Origin: Magicicada septendecula
Taxonomy: Eukaryota > Arthropoda > Insecta > Hemiptera > Cicadidae
Direction of reading: 5' to 3'
Assembly (NCBI GenBank): GCA_034769895.1
Contig: CM068373.1
Location: 199,806,134 to 199,870,133 of the forward strand
Length of the DNA stretch: 64,000 bases
Position 1 is the stretch's first letter, and each line of letters starts with the position of its first letter. The position numbers were made by a program, and so were the translations under genes. A model generated the notes under the pieces. That model made no database searches. It worked only from the letters and a program-made list of their open reading frames with translations, and was not told the origin of the DNA. Below, piece by piece: positions 50,775 to 61,250 of this stretch.

Positions 50775-52581
50775 TGTAACCCCTTTTTAACTTTGACTTG
50801 TAAAAAAAATTTTTTTTTTTTTTTCTAAAGAGGGCCACAAGATAATTAAAACTAGGCCAAAGCCTAGCGAAGCCAAAAATGCGCTGAATCCAGTGAGACG
50901 GGACTTGCAATTAAAACACACAAAATTAACAATCAATAAAATACTTTTTTATTATTATATCTCCTTTAAAATTGTTACCTACAAAAATCAATAAATATGA
51001 CATTTAGATTCTATGTTCTCCTTAACAATGTTAATTAAAAATAATTAATTTTCCTTAAAAAAATATTAATTGAAAATTAATAGAGATAAAATCTATATTC
51101 TCCTTTTAAATGTTAATTGAAAATTATTAATATAAAATCTATGTTTTATATTCTAATTTAAGAAATGGTATTTGAAAATGAATTTATAAAAAATCTATGT
51201 TTTATATTCTCCTTTTAGAAATGGTATTTGAAAATAAATTTATATAAAATCTATGTTTTATATTCTCCTTTTAGAAATGGTATTTGAAAATAAATTTATA
51301 TAAAACCTATGTTTTATATTCTCTCTTTAGCCCTATATCTAACTCCCCAAAAATACACACGAATGTACAATACTTATAGAACCCCAAAAAGTACACACGA
51401 ATATACAATACATATACATGTTCCACAACACAGGACAATTATAACATCTATCTCTTGCCACACCCTTTTCCACGCCATGAGGTACATAATTAAAAATCTA
51501 TAATTATCCATATTAGGGTTTAATACCTAATATGTGTATAACATATTATATGTGTATAACTGATTATGTATGTGACACCAGTGGCCCCAGGACATACTAA
51601 ATTCAAGAGTTGGCATAGTGCCTGATACTATTATAAAGTGCTGCCACATTGAGCACTTAGACTTGCAGTAATAATAATTAGAATACAGTGAACACCCCAG
51701 TGATCATAATTAATTAAAAGAATTTAAATATTGATAAATTTGGTTAAGTATTGAAAGCAGTAACTTGTCATAAGCCTTATAACCCTTTTAAAAGTAAGTT
51801 GGCCCAAAGGCCGACATGTTAATAGGCAAGATAGTGCATAACTCAACCTGTCCCAAGAGCATGTTCAAGTCTGCATGAAACTTCTTTCCATTCCTCGGAA
51901 TCCTCAACACTACTTACAGAAAGCGTCTGCACATCTTCGCACACTACATCATTCTCACTCACAAACTCCACAACGCTGCCATCCAATTTCTCCTCAACTT
52001 CTACCTCATCTACTTCTACCACACTTGCAGCACGGACATCCCCTTGTCCATCCGCAACCTCAGAAACACTTGCAGCCTCCCTAACACTTACACTTATACT
52101 CCCCTGCGCAGCATGTGCAGATGTTATTCTGGTCTCGTGTTAGTGTGTTGGTGGCCTATCCTCGCTATTCTCCTCCGGCAGATGAAGTTGAGAGAGAGAG
52201 TCTAGATGTTAATGGTTCAGGATGGAGCTGTTCCCCGTCTTCAGCGAGGGACCCGCAGATCTGTATTTGTTTAGCCTGCCATATGTAGTAGATGGTGCAA
52301 CAAAAGCTCCTTTCTGTTGGAGGAAAATGGAGGCGAAGCGAACGTTTAGTCGGCCAGCCAGAGACAACCGTTTAGAACGTAATTCCAACTATAGTTTGCC
52401 CGCAATCAGTATCCTGCACTAGAGTGCAGCACCAATCAAGCACAGCTTGATATCACAGCTGCAGATTGATTATCACAGCTGCAGATTGTATGCGTATCTC
52501 AACCGCTAAATACAGTACCGTATTTTACGTCCTTTGGCGTTAAATGCCGTATACGCGCCGATCTCTCTCAGATTCGGCACA
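50775..52581 (-). repeat. LTR copy 3 (1,807 bp, 5' LTR on the minus strand)
   Basis: Near-identical to copy 2. It abuts host DNA at 52582 with the AACG duplication. Confidence 0.88.
51843..52139 (-). other. Exon-like acidic open frame in LTR copy 3
   Basis: Third copy of the frame described at 42429-42725, still open, with the same donor-like end. Confidence 0.42.
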
Positions 52582-52585
52582 AACG

Positions 52586-53176
52586 TATGTTATGAAAGTT
52601 ACGTACGGTACCTACAAAATGTAAAATCTGCTACATTAATACATTCTCATTCTCAGAATATATATAAGTTACTAAGAGTAATTTGCTGCTGGACCGTAAT
52701 CTTATTTGAAATAAATAATAAATACTGGTAATAATGCCCATTTTGTAAATAAGTTTTTATAATATTTCTGCCTGAATTAATTCTTTTTCAAATTCCCGAT
52801 AATTCTCTTCAATACACAAATATGATGTGCTAATGTAGTTCAAGCATTACGAACCTTCTGATACAACTTCATGACAAGTCGTACAATGTAAGTGGGCCAA
52901 TGGTGACATGAAGTATAATGACAAGTAGTGTAATGTATTAAAACATTTTTCATGTTTTGGATATCCTAAACACAATACTTCGTACGTACAAATACTGTTA
53001 GAACGTGGCAACCAAACTAATTGAAAAAATACTGATTTACATCTGTAGCCAATATAAAGGGTAACCATTGCAGATCACGGAGATAGAATATTTGTAGCGA
53101 AGCAAAAGTCTTCGAAGGGGTACAGAAGAGGAAATGATGTGTGTGTTGGTAAACGTTATTTGGAACATCGCAGCAG

Positions 53177-53228
<52 letters not shown>

Positions 53229-55142
53229 CAATTACAATACACAGCAGTAACTCTTTTTATCAACACAATAGACGTAGTTGAAAGTTAGTACTTCATTGAT
53301 TCCTTAGTGTAGAGAGGAATCGCTCATCACCATTTGTAGCATTCACATGCCGATTACATTATGTACTATTTGTTGCTTATGAAAAGCACTTAATATAATA
53401 ACATTTGTATTAGACTTATACTAAACAAGTGGGTACTTCAAAAACAAACTCCCCTTATTTCTACAATATTGTTAGATTCTGGAAATGATGTGACGTTAAG
53501 TAGTTACTGTGATTGAAAGTAGTTAAGTTGCTGTAATTAAACGATAAGATTACTTAATGTAAATGTAGCAATTAAACTAAAGTTAATCACGTCACCTAAT
53601 TGTATTACACAAAGATTTACTATGAGTGAACTATAAGTTTTACAATTGATTTTATAGATTACAATGTCAAACAATTTCCATGGTGTTCGTTTCCTTGTTG
53701 TTTTAACGGTGTCCACATCAACTTGTACAGGAGGTCCAAATGTAAAATACAAATTCTTAGAATATGATTGACGCAGTTTTTGTAAAAAATATTTTATTTA
53801 TGGGAAAAACAAATAAAAACATATTTAATAAATACTGCATTTTAAAATTGGCAATTATGTAGAGCCTTCGTCATTTAAGTATTGTAAAAGCTTTTTCTTT
53901 TTATTAAAATATTTATAAAGCGTTTACCGTTTCCAGAATCTGCAAATCACAGAATTTCGAGTATCAGATAAATTTAGCTAAATGAAGTACACTACCTTCG
54001 GCTCTACTATGTACTCTATTGTAGTCAATTGTGAGTGATTACTTCAATTGGTACAACAGAAATCCAGATTCATCAGTGTGCTCAATCCCGGCGTGTTGAA
54101 TGAAGCGGAAACCACTTCCACTTCCAGTGGAGTGCCACTGAACCGCAGTGGCTTTCATCATCTTCACTTAACACGCGTCATTAACTCTACTATTGGCTTG
54201 AATTGATACCGGAATCCAAATAATATTGGATTTAACACTTTTGTGAGGTGTTTGAAGCTTTTAGTAGAATCTTATAGTAAAAATTTGTTTTGTCAAACTT
54301 TGGCTAGTTAAAACTATTCATACTCATTTGCTTATAATTGTTTGTGGTTATTCATAGATAGGGCTACTTTTAGTTATTTACAGTTTGTACGGAGTGATTA
54401 TGGTAATTTTGTTCTGCCTCTATAACAATATCTGAGATTATTATAACAATAATAGTAAATAGCTCAATAACAATAATCTTTATATGACGTCACATAATTG
54501 CCTCTTCCAGTCGACTTCATGTGTTCCAGCAGGAAAACAAATTTTTCTCCAAGTGTGTCTTCTTATTTTTCTTCTTCTTACTCTGTCCTAGAGTTGATTT
54601 AGACACCTCTTCAGGTTTTACAAGCCTTATATACATTGCGATTCTATTAAAATCATGAATGTTATTGGAAAAGTTGTGAGATCATTTGCTATATTTAACA
54701 AGGTAAAAATAACCAATACATTTTTTAAAGAAAGATATTCACGAATATACCTGGTCAGCAAGAGGGCGCAGGTCTCTCATTGATTATATACTGTAATTGT
54801 AAGTAAGAAATTAGCAAGGCAAACTATTGACACAAGAGTACATAGAGAATTCCATGTTGGTTCTGATCAATATTTAGTAATGTCAAAAATAAGACTTTAT
54901 ACGAAATGGAATAAGTTTGGATCATTTATTAGACAGGAAAATAAAGAAGTATTTACAGTATACTTATTAGAAAAGTAAAGTATGCGACGATTCTATCAAG
55001 ATAAAATGAGTGGTATTTGAGTGGGGTATCTACGAGTGATGATTTACAACAGAATGAGGTAATATCAACCACATAATAATACAAACACCCAAACAGCAAT
55101 AAGGGTCAAAAGAATATTTAGAAAACGAAGAGGTGTGAAAAT
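52586..55142. other. Unannotated AT-rich DNA with one microsatellite
   Basis: Apart from (AC)n at 53178-53226 I see no gene or repeat. Confidence 0.5.
53178..53226. repeat. (AC)n microsatellite, about 24 units
   Basis: Perfect dinucleotide run, not associated with the modular repeat element here. Confidence 0.95.
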
Positions 55143-56640
55143 ATGAACAGAGGAAGTGACAGAAACAGTGTCCCAAAACAGAGGGCATATCTTCAATACC
55201 TAAACACTCCAACTCCTGCTAATGAAGAAGTGTATAAGGCTGCTAGGAACATAGCAAAACTGATTGTCAGACAGTTACACAGGCAGTCATTAGATAGGAT
55301 TGTTTCAAGTATTGAACATGATGTGCACGGTAGGCAAGTTATAGCTTACAAAGTAATGAAAACATTGAAGAGTAAATAACTAGAAGCAGTAACTTCACTC
55401 CAGGTGGAGTGGATACATGGAAAGAACATTATTCCAAACTTTGGTAAAGTGCTGAGGAAGAGGAAGAAAGTAAAACGGAAGACACTAATCATGCAGACTC
55501 GCTCATAAATGTAACTGACAGTTTAACTTTGGAGGAATTACTGCAGATATTAAAGGACTTGAGAAATCGTAAAGCACCTGGTCCGAATGGTATAAATACA
55601 GAACTTTTGGAGTGTGGAGACATTCTGTTGAATTTGCGTCTATTACGTTTTCTTAATGTGTGTTGGAAAGAACACAGCATTCCAAAAAAAAAAAATGGTC
55701 ATAAGCGGTTGTAATTCTATTATTAAAAAAAGGAGATTGGACAAAGACTGATAATTACAGAGAAATTTCTATTTTAGGTATTACGTAAACGTTGTACACT
55801 AGAATAGTAAATGGGAGACTGAAGCCAATAGCTGACGCTTTAATATCAGAAGAACAAAATGGCTTCAGAAAGGGGAGATCATGCATAGATCCTATCTTTA
55901 CGCTTAAGTTAATAATTGAAAATTTAAGGGAATTTAACTTACAGACGCATCTAGCATTCATAGATCTGTTGAAAGCTTTTGATAATGTGAAACGTTTTCT
56001 ACTCTGGAATATAACGGAACGAAGGGGTTTCCCTTCCCAATTCAGTAATGTCCTTACGAGCTTATACGACAAGACAGCGGTTGTTGTAGATTTGAATGGT
56101 AAATTATCAGAAGATATTCCTACAAATAAAGGTGTAAGACAAGGGTGCTCTATTTTACCGACACTTTTTAATATCTACGTAGACGACATATTTCAGCGAA
56201 GGGCAGCTAAAATTGACTCGGGAATATCACTTCAGCGATATATTCATCTGAATTCATTGCTTTATGCAGATGACAATGTAATGGTACAGAAAACAGAAGA
56301 CTAGTTATAAAGGGCGATATCTACAATCAATAGCATCATACAAGACTATGTGCTACAGACGTCTGCTACAAAATCTAAAACTGTGGCATTTAAGGGTAAA
56401 TATCCTATAAGTACTAAACTAGTCGTGAATAATCAGATTTTGGATCAGGTTAATCCTGTTGTAATTACCTGCGTTGTGATATCTCATTTAGAACCGATAT
56501 TGATTGGGATAATAAGTTAACAAAATTTAGACGCATCTATGGAACGATTCATAGGTACCTGAAAAATAAAACACTGAAGGATACCTGAATGAAATTTTAC
56601 AAAACGGTGGCTGTTGTCACATTCTTGTAGCTTCTTGTTA
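55143..56640 (+). pseudogene. LINE (non-LTR retrotransposon) reverse transcriptase, broken
   Basis: A linker (55143-55376, with EHDVHGRQVIAYKVMKTL) precedes the RT motifs: LRNRKAPGPNGINTELLE (55562-55615); EEQNGFRKGRSCID; AFIDLLKAFDNV, the first catalytic Asp region; NKGVRQGCSILPTLFNIYVD; and LLYADDNVMVQ at about 56260-56292, the YADD box. After a stop at 56302 the C-terminal thumb continues in broken frames (ISFRTDIDWDNKLTKFRRIY, MKFYKTVAV) to about 56625. Frameshifts or stops lie near 55378, 55690 (an A10 run), 55786 and 56302. It would copy LINE RNA at a nicked target in the nucleus. No endonuclease domain is visible upstream, so the copy is 5'-truncated, as is common. Confidence 0.85.
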
Positions 56641-57041
56641 TTTGAATTAGCAGTCTCTGTAATTCCAAATTTGGCAAGTTTACTTGCTGAGCTTCTACAT
56701 GCCATGTTCCGGACGAGGCCTTTTCAGTGTTTCCACCATTTTCATGCCTTAAACCACTACAAAAAATATCCCACTATAACCCGTATATATCTATCTACGT
56801 AAATCCGCCTTTACGGCATGTCAATTTAACAAGTTGCAGTTCAGCAAATAAATGCGACTAAGTTTAACACACTAATACCCTATGTAACGACGTTCCTTGA
56901 AAATATGTAATTATAAAACACTCTCTTTGCAAGGATAAATTATACCGGTCTATATAATTATCGCTGCGCTGTGAAAAGCGAGTTCTCGCGCACTGAGAAA
57001 GTCACCAATTTGTTTTACACACTTAAGTCAGAATTTTGTTA
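56641..57041. other. Unannotated DNA between the LINE and the virus-like region
   Basis: Short frames only. The left border of the virus-like insert may fall here or at the duplicated block that follows. Confidence 0.45.
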
Positions 57042-57345
57042 TAGTAGTATATGTCTGTATGCGCCAGGACACAAAAAAAACAGGCATGTATGCGCTAGGA
57101 CACCCGAACCCGGAAGTATGCGCTGGGACACCCGCAAACATGTATGTATGCGCTAGGACAGGACAGTCGTGTCCTAGGTCATTTAGTAGTATATGAAAAA
57201 AAAAAGTAGTATATGTCTGTATGCGCCAGGACACAAAAAAACAGGCATGCATGCGCTAGGACACCCGAACCCGGAAGTATGCGCTGGGACACCCGCAAAC
57301 ATGTATGTATGCGCTAGGACAGGACAGTCGTGTCCTAGGTCATAC
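57042..57345. repeat. Two tandem copies of a ~162-bp block rich in tatgcgc-aggac motifs
   Basis: atgtctgtatgcgccaggac starts at 57051 and again at 57213 (offset 162). Each copy contains three to four tatgcgct/c-aggacac units and ends with the palindromic ggacagtcgtgtcctaggtc. Only small differences (A-run lengths) separate the copies. It lies at the left edge of the gene-dense virus-like segment and begins AGTAGTATATG; a terminal repeat of that element is possible but not shown. Confidence 0.75.
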
Positions 57346-57404
57346 ATAGTATGTTCTGGGGGACACTCGTGTCTTTAACGATTGTTATTCTATAGTAAAC
57401 CGTG

Positions 57405-57888
57405 ACCTTGAAACACACTGACCTAGTACAAATGTAAATATAAACAGACGGCGTTTGTTGACACGCGTAAACTTTGATGTACACATAAACGTTCCGAGTT
57501 CGTTGACGTGGACGTGTAAACTGTTTTTTTTCCTTTTTACAGTGTAGATAGCGTCGTCTATACCCTAAATATATTAAATTTTATATGTAACGATTGTCTT
57601 GGTATACAGATAAGATATGAATTAGCTTAGTCGGTAACGTGCAACTGTATTATTCTAATAATAGATTATATGTAAGGTAAGTATCAATTGTTCAATACCT
57701 AGTTAATTCATACTTTTTTTTTGTTTAAATATATTTATTCATTATTTTTATACTTTTTTATTTTCACGTTTTAACATGAATTTGTTTTTAGATATGTTAA
57801 CCGATAATAACGTTTATATAATACACGTTTGCAGTTGGTTTATTAGTGTTCCAACGTGAATTCTGAAAGTAACATCCTAGTTAATAAC
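57405..57888 (+). promoter_or_regulatory. Leader/upstream module of the metalloproteinase gene, with a possible 5' intron
   Basis: Two blocks recur at 60655-61230 in rearranged order: one with acactgacct...cagacggcgtttgttgacac (57418-57465), and one from gtaacgattgtc to atgtcggtag (57588-57898). In the second, aag|gtaagtatcaattg at 57677 and tttgtttttag ending at 57791 look like a 115-bp intron in the 5' leader. Both splice-like ends are kept in the second copy (60715-60840). Conservation in both copies suggests regulatory or splicing value, but no transcript evidence is available. Confidence 0.5.
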
Positions 57889-59492
57889 ATGTCGGTAGTT
57901 AAAAATTTACTATATATAGTAATTGTTCAAATATTACTAATAAATTCTTTAGCCGATAATACAACACAGATTGAAGTGGATAAAGTTAAGCAATATTTAT
58001 ATGAATATGGTTATCTTCAAACAGATGATGAATCTTCGTTGCAAGCGGTAAATAAATCAGATATTACTAATGCGTTATATTTCAAGAATACTATAAATTA
58101 CCTACTGATGGTAAATTAAATAATGAAACTATAAATTTAATGTTAAAACCTAGATGCGGTAATAGTGATATTATTTTTGATTATCGAGTATCCAGTTTTA
58201 AATGGAACAAGCCTGAAGTAACGTGGCATTATTATTTAGCGAATCAAGAGGTGTTAGAATTGACTAAACAAGCTTTTGCAGTATGGGAGGAAAAGTCTGG
58301 TATACGTTTTAAACATGATAGAGTAAATACAGATATTTTAATTTCTAATAAACGATTGAAACATATGATGCAAAAAGAATCGTGGCAATGTACGAGAACG
58401 TTTGACGGTAAAGGTGGAACATTAGCACATGCATATTTTCCTGATTATAATAATTCAAGGCGAGAAATTCATATTGATGAAGACGAAAAGTGGTCATATT
58501 CGACTGATAACGTTGTTCCTTTTGGCCACACAAGTTTGTATGCAACGTTAATACATGAAATCGGTCATGTTATAGGTTTATCACATTCAGATGTATCAGA
58601 TTCTGTAATGTATGCTTATTACAACGGTAAAATAGAGTTAGGTGATGATGATGTTTTAGCCATTCAAAATTTATATGGTAAGGCAGATAACACTTCTATA
58701 ATATCTTTCATACCGGAGTCGCCATCTTCTTCGGTACCAAAAATACAAAACGAGCATCCTATAGATACAAATAAAATCGATCTTTGTAATTTTAAAAATA
58801 TTAATTTATTTTTAATTGCTGATAAACGATTATATATATTATATAAAAAATGGTTGTGGATAATAAATCCGGCAGAAATGATATATACCAAACCGCTCAT
58901 AATAGAACATTGGTTAACGTTTCTTCCAAAGAACTTCACAAAAATTTTAGCTGTATATCAACGACCATCTGGTGAGATAGTTATGTTTATAGATTCTTTG
59001 GTATTCATGTTCGATTTAATGAGTCTTAAATTAAGTCATGGTTATCCGAAGCATATCCAATCTTTATTTAACATACAACCGGATAATTTACATGCGGTAT
59101 TCAACAGTTATACAGGTAAAACTTATATATTTCATGATGATAATTATTATAGAGAAGTCAATGAGTGTACGTTCACTACTAAATCATGGGGTTATATATC
59201 TGAAACATTTCCTGGAATACCGCCTAAAATCGATTCATCATTTAGATTTTCTGATGGTAATTTATACTTTTTTAAGAACAATAGTGTGTATGTCTTTAAT
59301 GAATTTACGGGTGAGTTAGTTAGAACAGAAAAAAATAATCTATCGATATTCGGATTGAAATGTGTAAATGATGATGTACTATACAAATTAAAAGAATTAA
59401 TATTACAATTGATAATTCAAAAGAAAGACCAATCGATAGTAATGTTGATGAACAAGAATAAAAGTTCAGTTTCCAAGAGCATAATGATTTGA
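57889..59492 (+). CDS. Matrix metalloproteinase (propeptide, catalytic, hemopexin-like), one frameshift in the propeptide
   Basis: ATG at 57889 begins a signal-peptide-like MSVVKNLLYIVIVQILL. The propeptide has YLYEYGYLQ and the Cys-switch PRCGNSD (about 58149-58170). The catalytic domain has the zinc site HEIGHVIGLSH (58554-58586) and a downstream Met-turn SVMY (about 58602). From about 58780 a hemopexin-like region follows, with repeats such as GYPKHIQSLF, YIFHDDNYYREV, FPGIPPKIDSSF and LYFFKNNSVYVF. The domain order is that of animal MMPs: a secreted, zinc-dependent endopeptidase acting on extracellular matrix. In insect viruses, related enzymes are thought to help tissue spread. A 1-nt frameshift near 58080-58085 separates the N-terminus from the Cys-switch; it may be decay or a T-run sequencing error. 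It is next to BIR genes and a viral-type DNA polymerase. Confidence 0.85.
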
Positions 59493-59527
59493 ACGTATAG
59501 TTGTGAAGAATATGTGAAGCGGTTAAC

Positions 59528-59794
59528 ATGGAGAAAGGAAATATTCATGCTTTCAATTGGTGTATATATTTCATAGAATCTACTGATTCAACGTTTAATG
59601 AAATATGTTATTTTGTAAATAATGAATTTTCTGAAGCAAATGTTACTATAATTGAAAATGAACAAATTATCAAGATACAATCCCCAACCATTTGCTTCTA
59701 TGACGATATATTACAAAGGTTAGAAAAACATCGAAACCAATTAATAATCGATATTGATTTTGAAGAAGAATACAAAACTCTCCGTTGGAAGTAG
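59528..59794 (+). CDS. Small protein of unknown function (88 aa)
   Basis: Starts at ATG 59528, 36 bp after the metalloproteinase stop, same strand. The sequence begins MEKGNIHAFNWCIYF and is acidic toward the end (IDIDFEEEYKTLRWK). There is no signal peptide, zinc motif or membrane segment. Its tight packing between two recognisable genes, the same AT-rich codon use and its clean frame support a real gene. No homology recognised. Confidence 0.5.
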   Translation: MEKGNIHAFNWCIYFIESTDSTFNEICYFVNNEFSEANVTIIENEQIIKIQSPTICFYDDILQRLEKHRNQLIIDIDFEEEYKTLRWK

Positions 59795-59826
59795 TTAGTT
59801 AGTAGAGGCTCAACAAGTTGGACGCA

Positions 59827-60362
59827 ATGTCAAAAATGGCGAAGTTGTGCGAAAAATTGAACCCCTGTAAGTTATTGCAAGATTTTTTTGAAGAAGCAGG
59901 ATTTATTTTTAATGGTGATTTAGACAGTATTGTGTGTCGTGAGTGTGGATTTAAAACAAGAGGATCTTTATCTATTTCGCATATTCAATTTATGCACAAA
60001 CTTTTTAATTCAGAATGTAAATGGTATGTTATATATATGATAAATATAATAATTATGCACTATACAGTATATTATTACATATTGATGATATAATGAATGC
60101 GAAAAAATGTATATCAGAAACTGAAGAAATCATGAAGTTAACATTTTGCTGTTGGCCTAAACGTTTACCACGAGTTGATAATTTAGTATCGGCAGGTTTT
60201 TTGTATACTGGAGTGGACGACGATGTAATGTGCATAGACTGTAAAGTTATACTTCACGATTGGCAAGACACAGACGATCCATGGTTTGAACACGCTAAGG
60301 CATCTCCAAATTGTTTACTTGTTAAATTACACGGAGTCATAAAAGATGGTTTCATTAAGTGA
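59827..60362 (+). CDS. BIR-repeat protein (IAP-like), two BIR modules, one frameshift
   Basis: ATG at 59827 (MSKMAKLCEK). The first module, about 59935-60018, has Cys-x2-Cys-x16-His-x6-Cys spacing (VCRECGFKT...HIQFMHKLFNSEC) but lacks the usual Trp/Asp-Pro core. The second, about 60150-60335, is a canonical BIR: WPKRLP, AGFLYTGVDDDVMC, then CIDC...DDPWFEHAKASPNC with the same spacing. A frameshift near 60020-60030 separates them. There is no RING domain. BIR proteins bind caspases or pro-apoptotic peptides; insect DNA viruses use them to block host apoptosis. Loss of Trp in the first module suggests a structural or other role. Whether the break is real is unknown. Confidence 0.75.
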
Positions 60363-60603
60363 CAAAAGTGGAAAATGTATTGAAGACTTTTTTAAAAATC
60401 AAAGATTTGTTGATGATTCGGATAATATTGTTTGTTCTAAATGCGGTTTTAAAACTATATGTTTTAATACTATTACGCATATTCAATTTATGCACAAACT
60501 TTTGTATCCGACATGTAAAACTGTGCGTTATATATCTTATAAATATGAAGACTATATCAGATCAAAAAAGTGTGTTGCTAATTTTGTTAATATATTAAAG
60601 TGA
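60346..60603 (+). CDS. Single degenerate BIR-module protein, paralogue of the preceding gene's first half
   Basis: ATG at 60346 overlaps the end of the previous gene by 17 nt in another frame. Residues about 28-56 (IVCSKCGFKT...THIQFMHKLLYPTC) have Cys-x2-Cys-x16-His-x6-Cys spacing and closely resemble the first module of the upstream gene (CGFKT, HIQFMHKL identical), so it is a local tandem duplicate. After the module both proteins share a YxYDKYxxY/YISYKYEDY-type stretch. No RING or Trp core. 85 codons. Function unknown; a zinc-binding scaffold is likely. Confidence 0.62.
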   Translation: MVSLSDKSGKCIEDFFKNQRFVDDSDNIVCSKCGFKTICFNTITHIQFMHKLLYPTCKTVRYISYKYEDYIRSKKCVANFVNILK

Positions 60604-60654
60604 AAATAAAATTTATAAAAAACAGAGTTGATGTGTTTTTGTTAGATATTTGTT

Positions 60655-61230
60655 TAACCTTATTACATTTTATATGTAACGATTGTCATTCTATAGTAAA
60701 CAATTGTACGTAAGGTAAGTATCAATTGTTCAATCCCTAGTTAATTCATACTTTTTTATTTTTTTAAATAAATAATTACATTTACTTATTCATTATTTAT
60801 ACTTTTTTATTTTCACGTTTTAACATGAATTTGTTTTTAGATATGTTAGCCGATAATAACGTTTATATAATACACGTTAGGAGTTGGTTTATTAAGCCGA
60901 TAATAACGTTTATATAATACACGTTAGGAGTTGGTTTATTAGTGTTCCAACGTGAATTCTGAAAGTAACATCCTAGTTAAATATGTCGGTAGTTAAAAAA
61001 TTTACTAACGAAACCGTCATTGATAAAGAGTACAGCAGATAAGTCCATTGAACCTTTTTAATCAATGTAAACATGACCTCAAGATTAACACTGACCTATT
61101 AAAAACATATAAACATATACAGACGCCGTTTTTTTGTTGACACGTATACGTTCTTGTGATAACGTTGTAATCAACGTGAACATGACCCTCGAATACACTG
61201 ACCTATAGCGTCGTCTTAAAAAATACTCCA
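60655..61230 (+). repeat. Second copy of the metalloproteinase leader modules (rearranged, 3' truncated)
   Basis: 60675-61000 repeats the 57588-57905 leader, including the intron-like segment (60715-60840) and the first codons of the metalloproteinase (atgtcggtagttaaaaa), after which similarity stops. A 44-bp piece (ccgataataacgtttatataatacacg...) is itself doubled at 60850-60940. The second block (acactgacct...cagacgccg) follows at 61088-61150. It sits directly upstream of the 108-aa gene and may supply its promoter. Confidence 0.75.
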
Positions 61231-61250
61231 TTTTTGATAGTTCAGTCAAA

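Larger units (their letters stand above)
41016..52581 (-). mobile_element. 11.6-kb concatenated non-autonomous LTR retrotransposon (three LTRs) with AACG target-site duplication
   Basis: On the minus strand the order is LTR (52581-50775), internal (50774-48692), LTR (48691-46884), internal (46883-43168), LTR (43167-41341), a short internal piece, and a ~75-bp LTR-end stub (to 41016). AACG flanks the whole unit at 41012-41015 and 52582-52585. Each LTR reads TGTGCCGAATC...GAGGGGTTACA on the minus strand. The LTR is preceded by a polypurine tract (ttttggggtggggg) and followed by tttggtagcagagcgtgg, a plausible primer-binding start. No gag or pol domain occurs, so mobility would need a relative. 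LTR-internal-LTR chains of this kind arise by recombination between LTRs. Confidence 0.85.

Noticed and set aside
57856..57888. Upstream GTG start for the metalloproteinase
   Set aside because: The ATG at 57889 gives a proper signal-peptide-like start, and the 33 nt before it belong to the duplicated leader.
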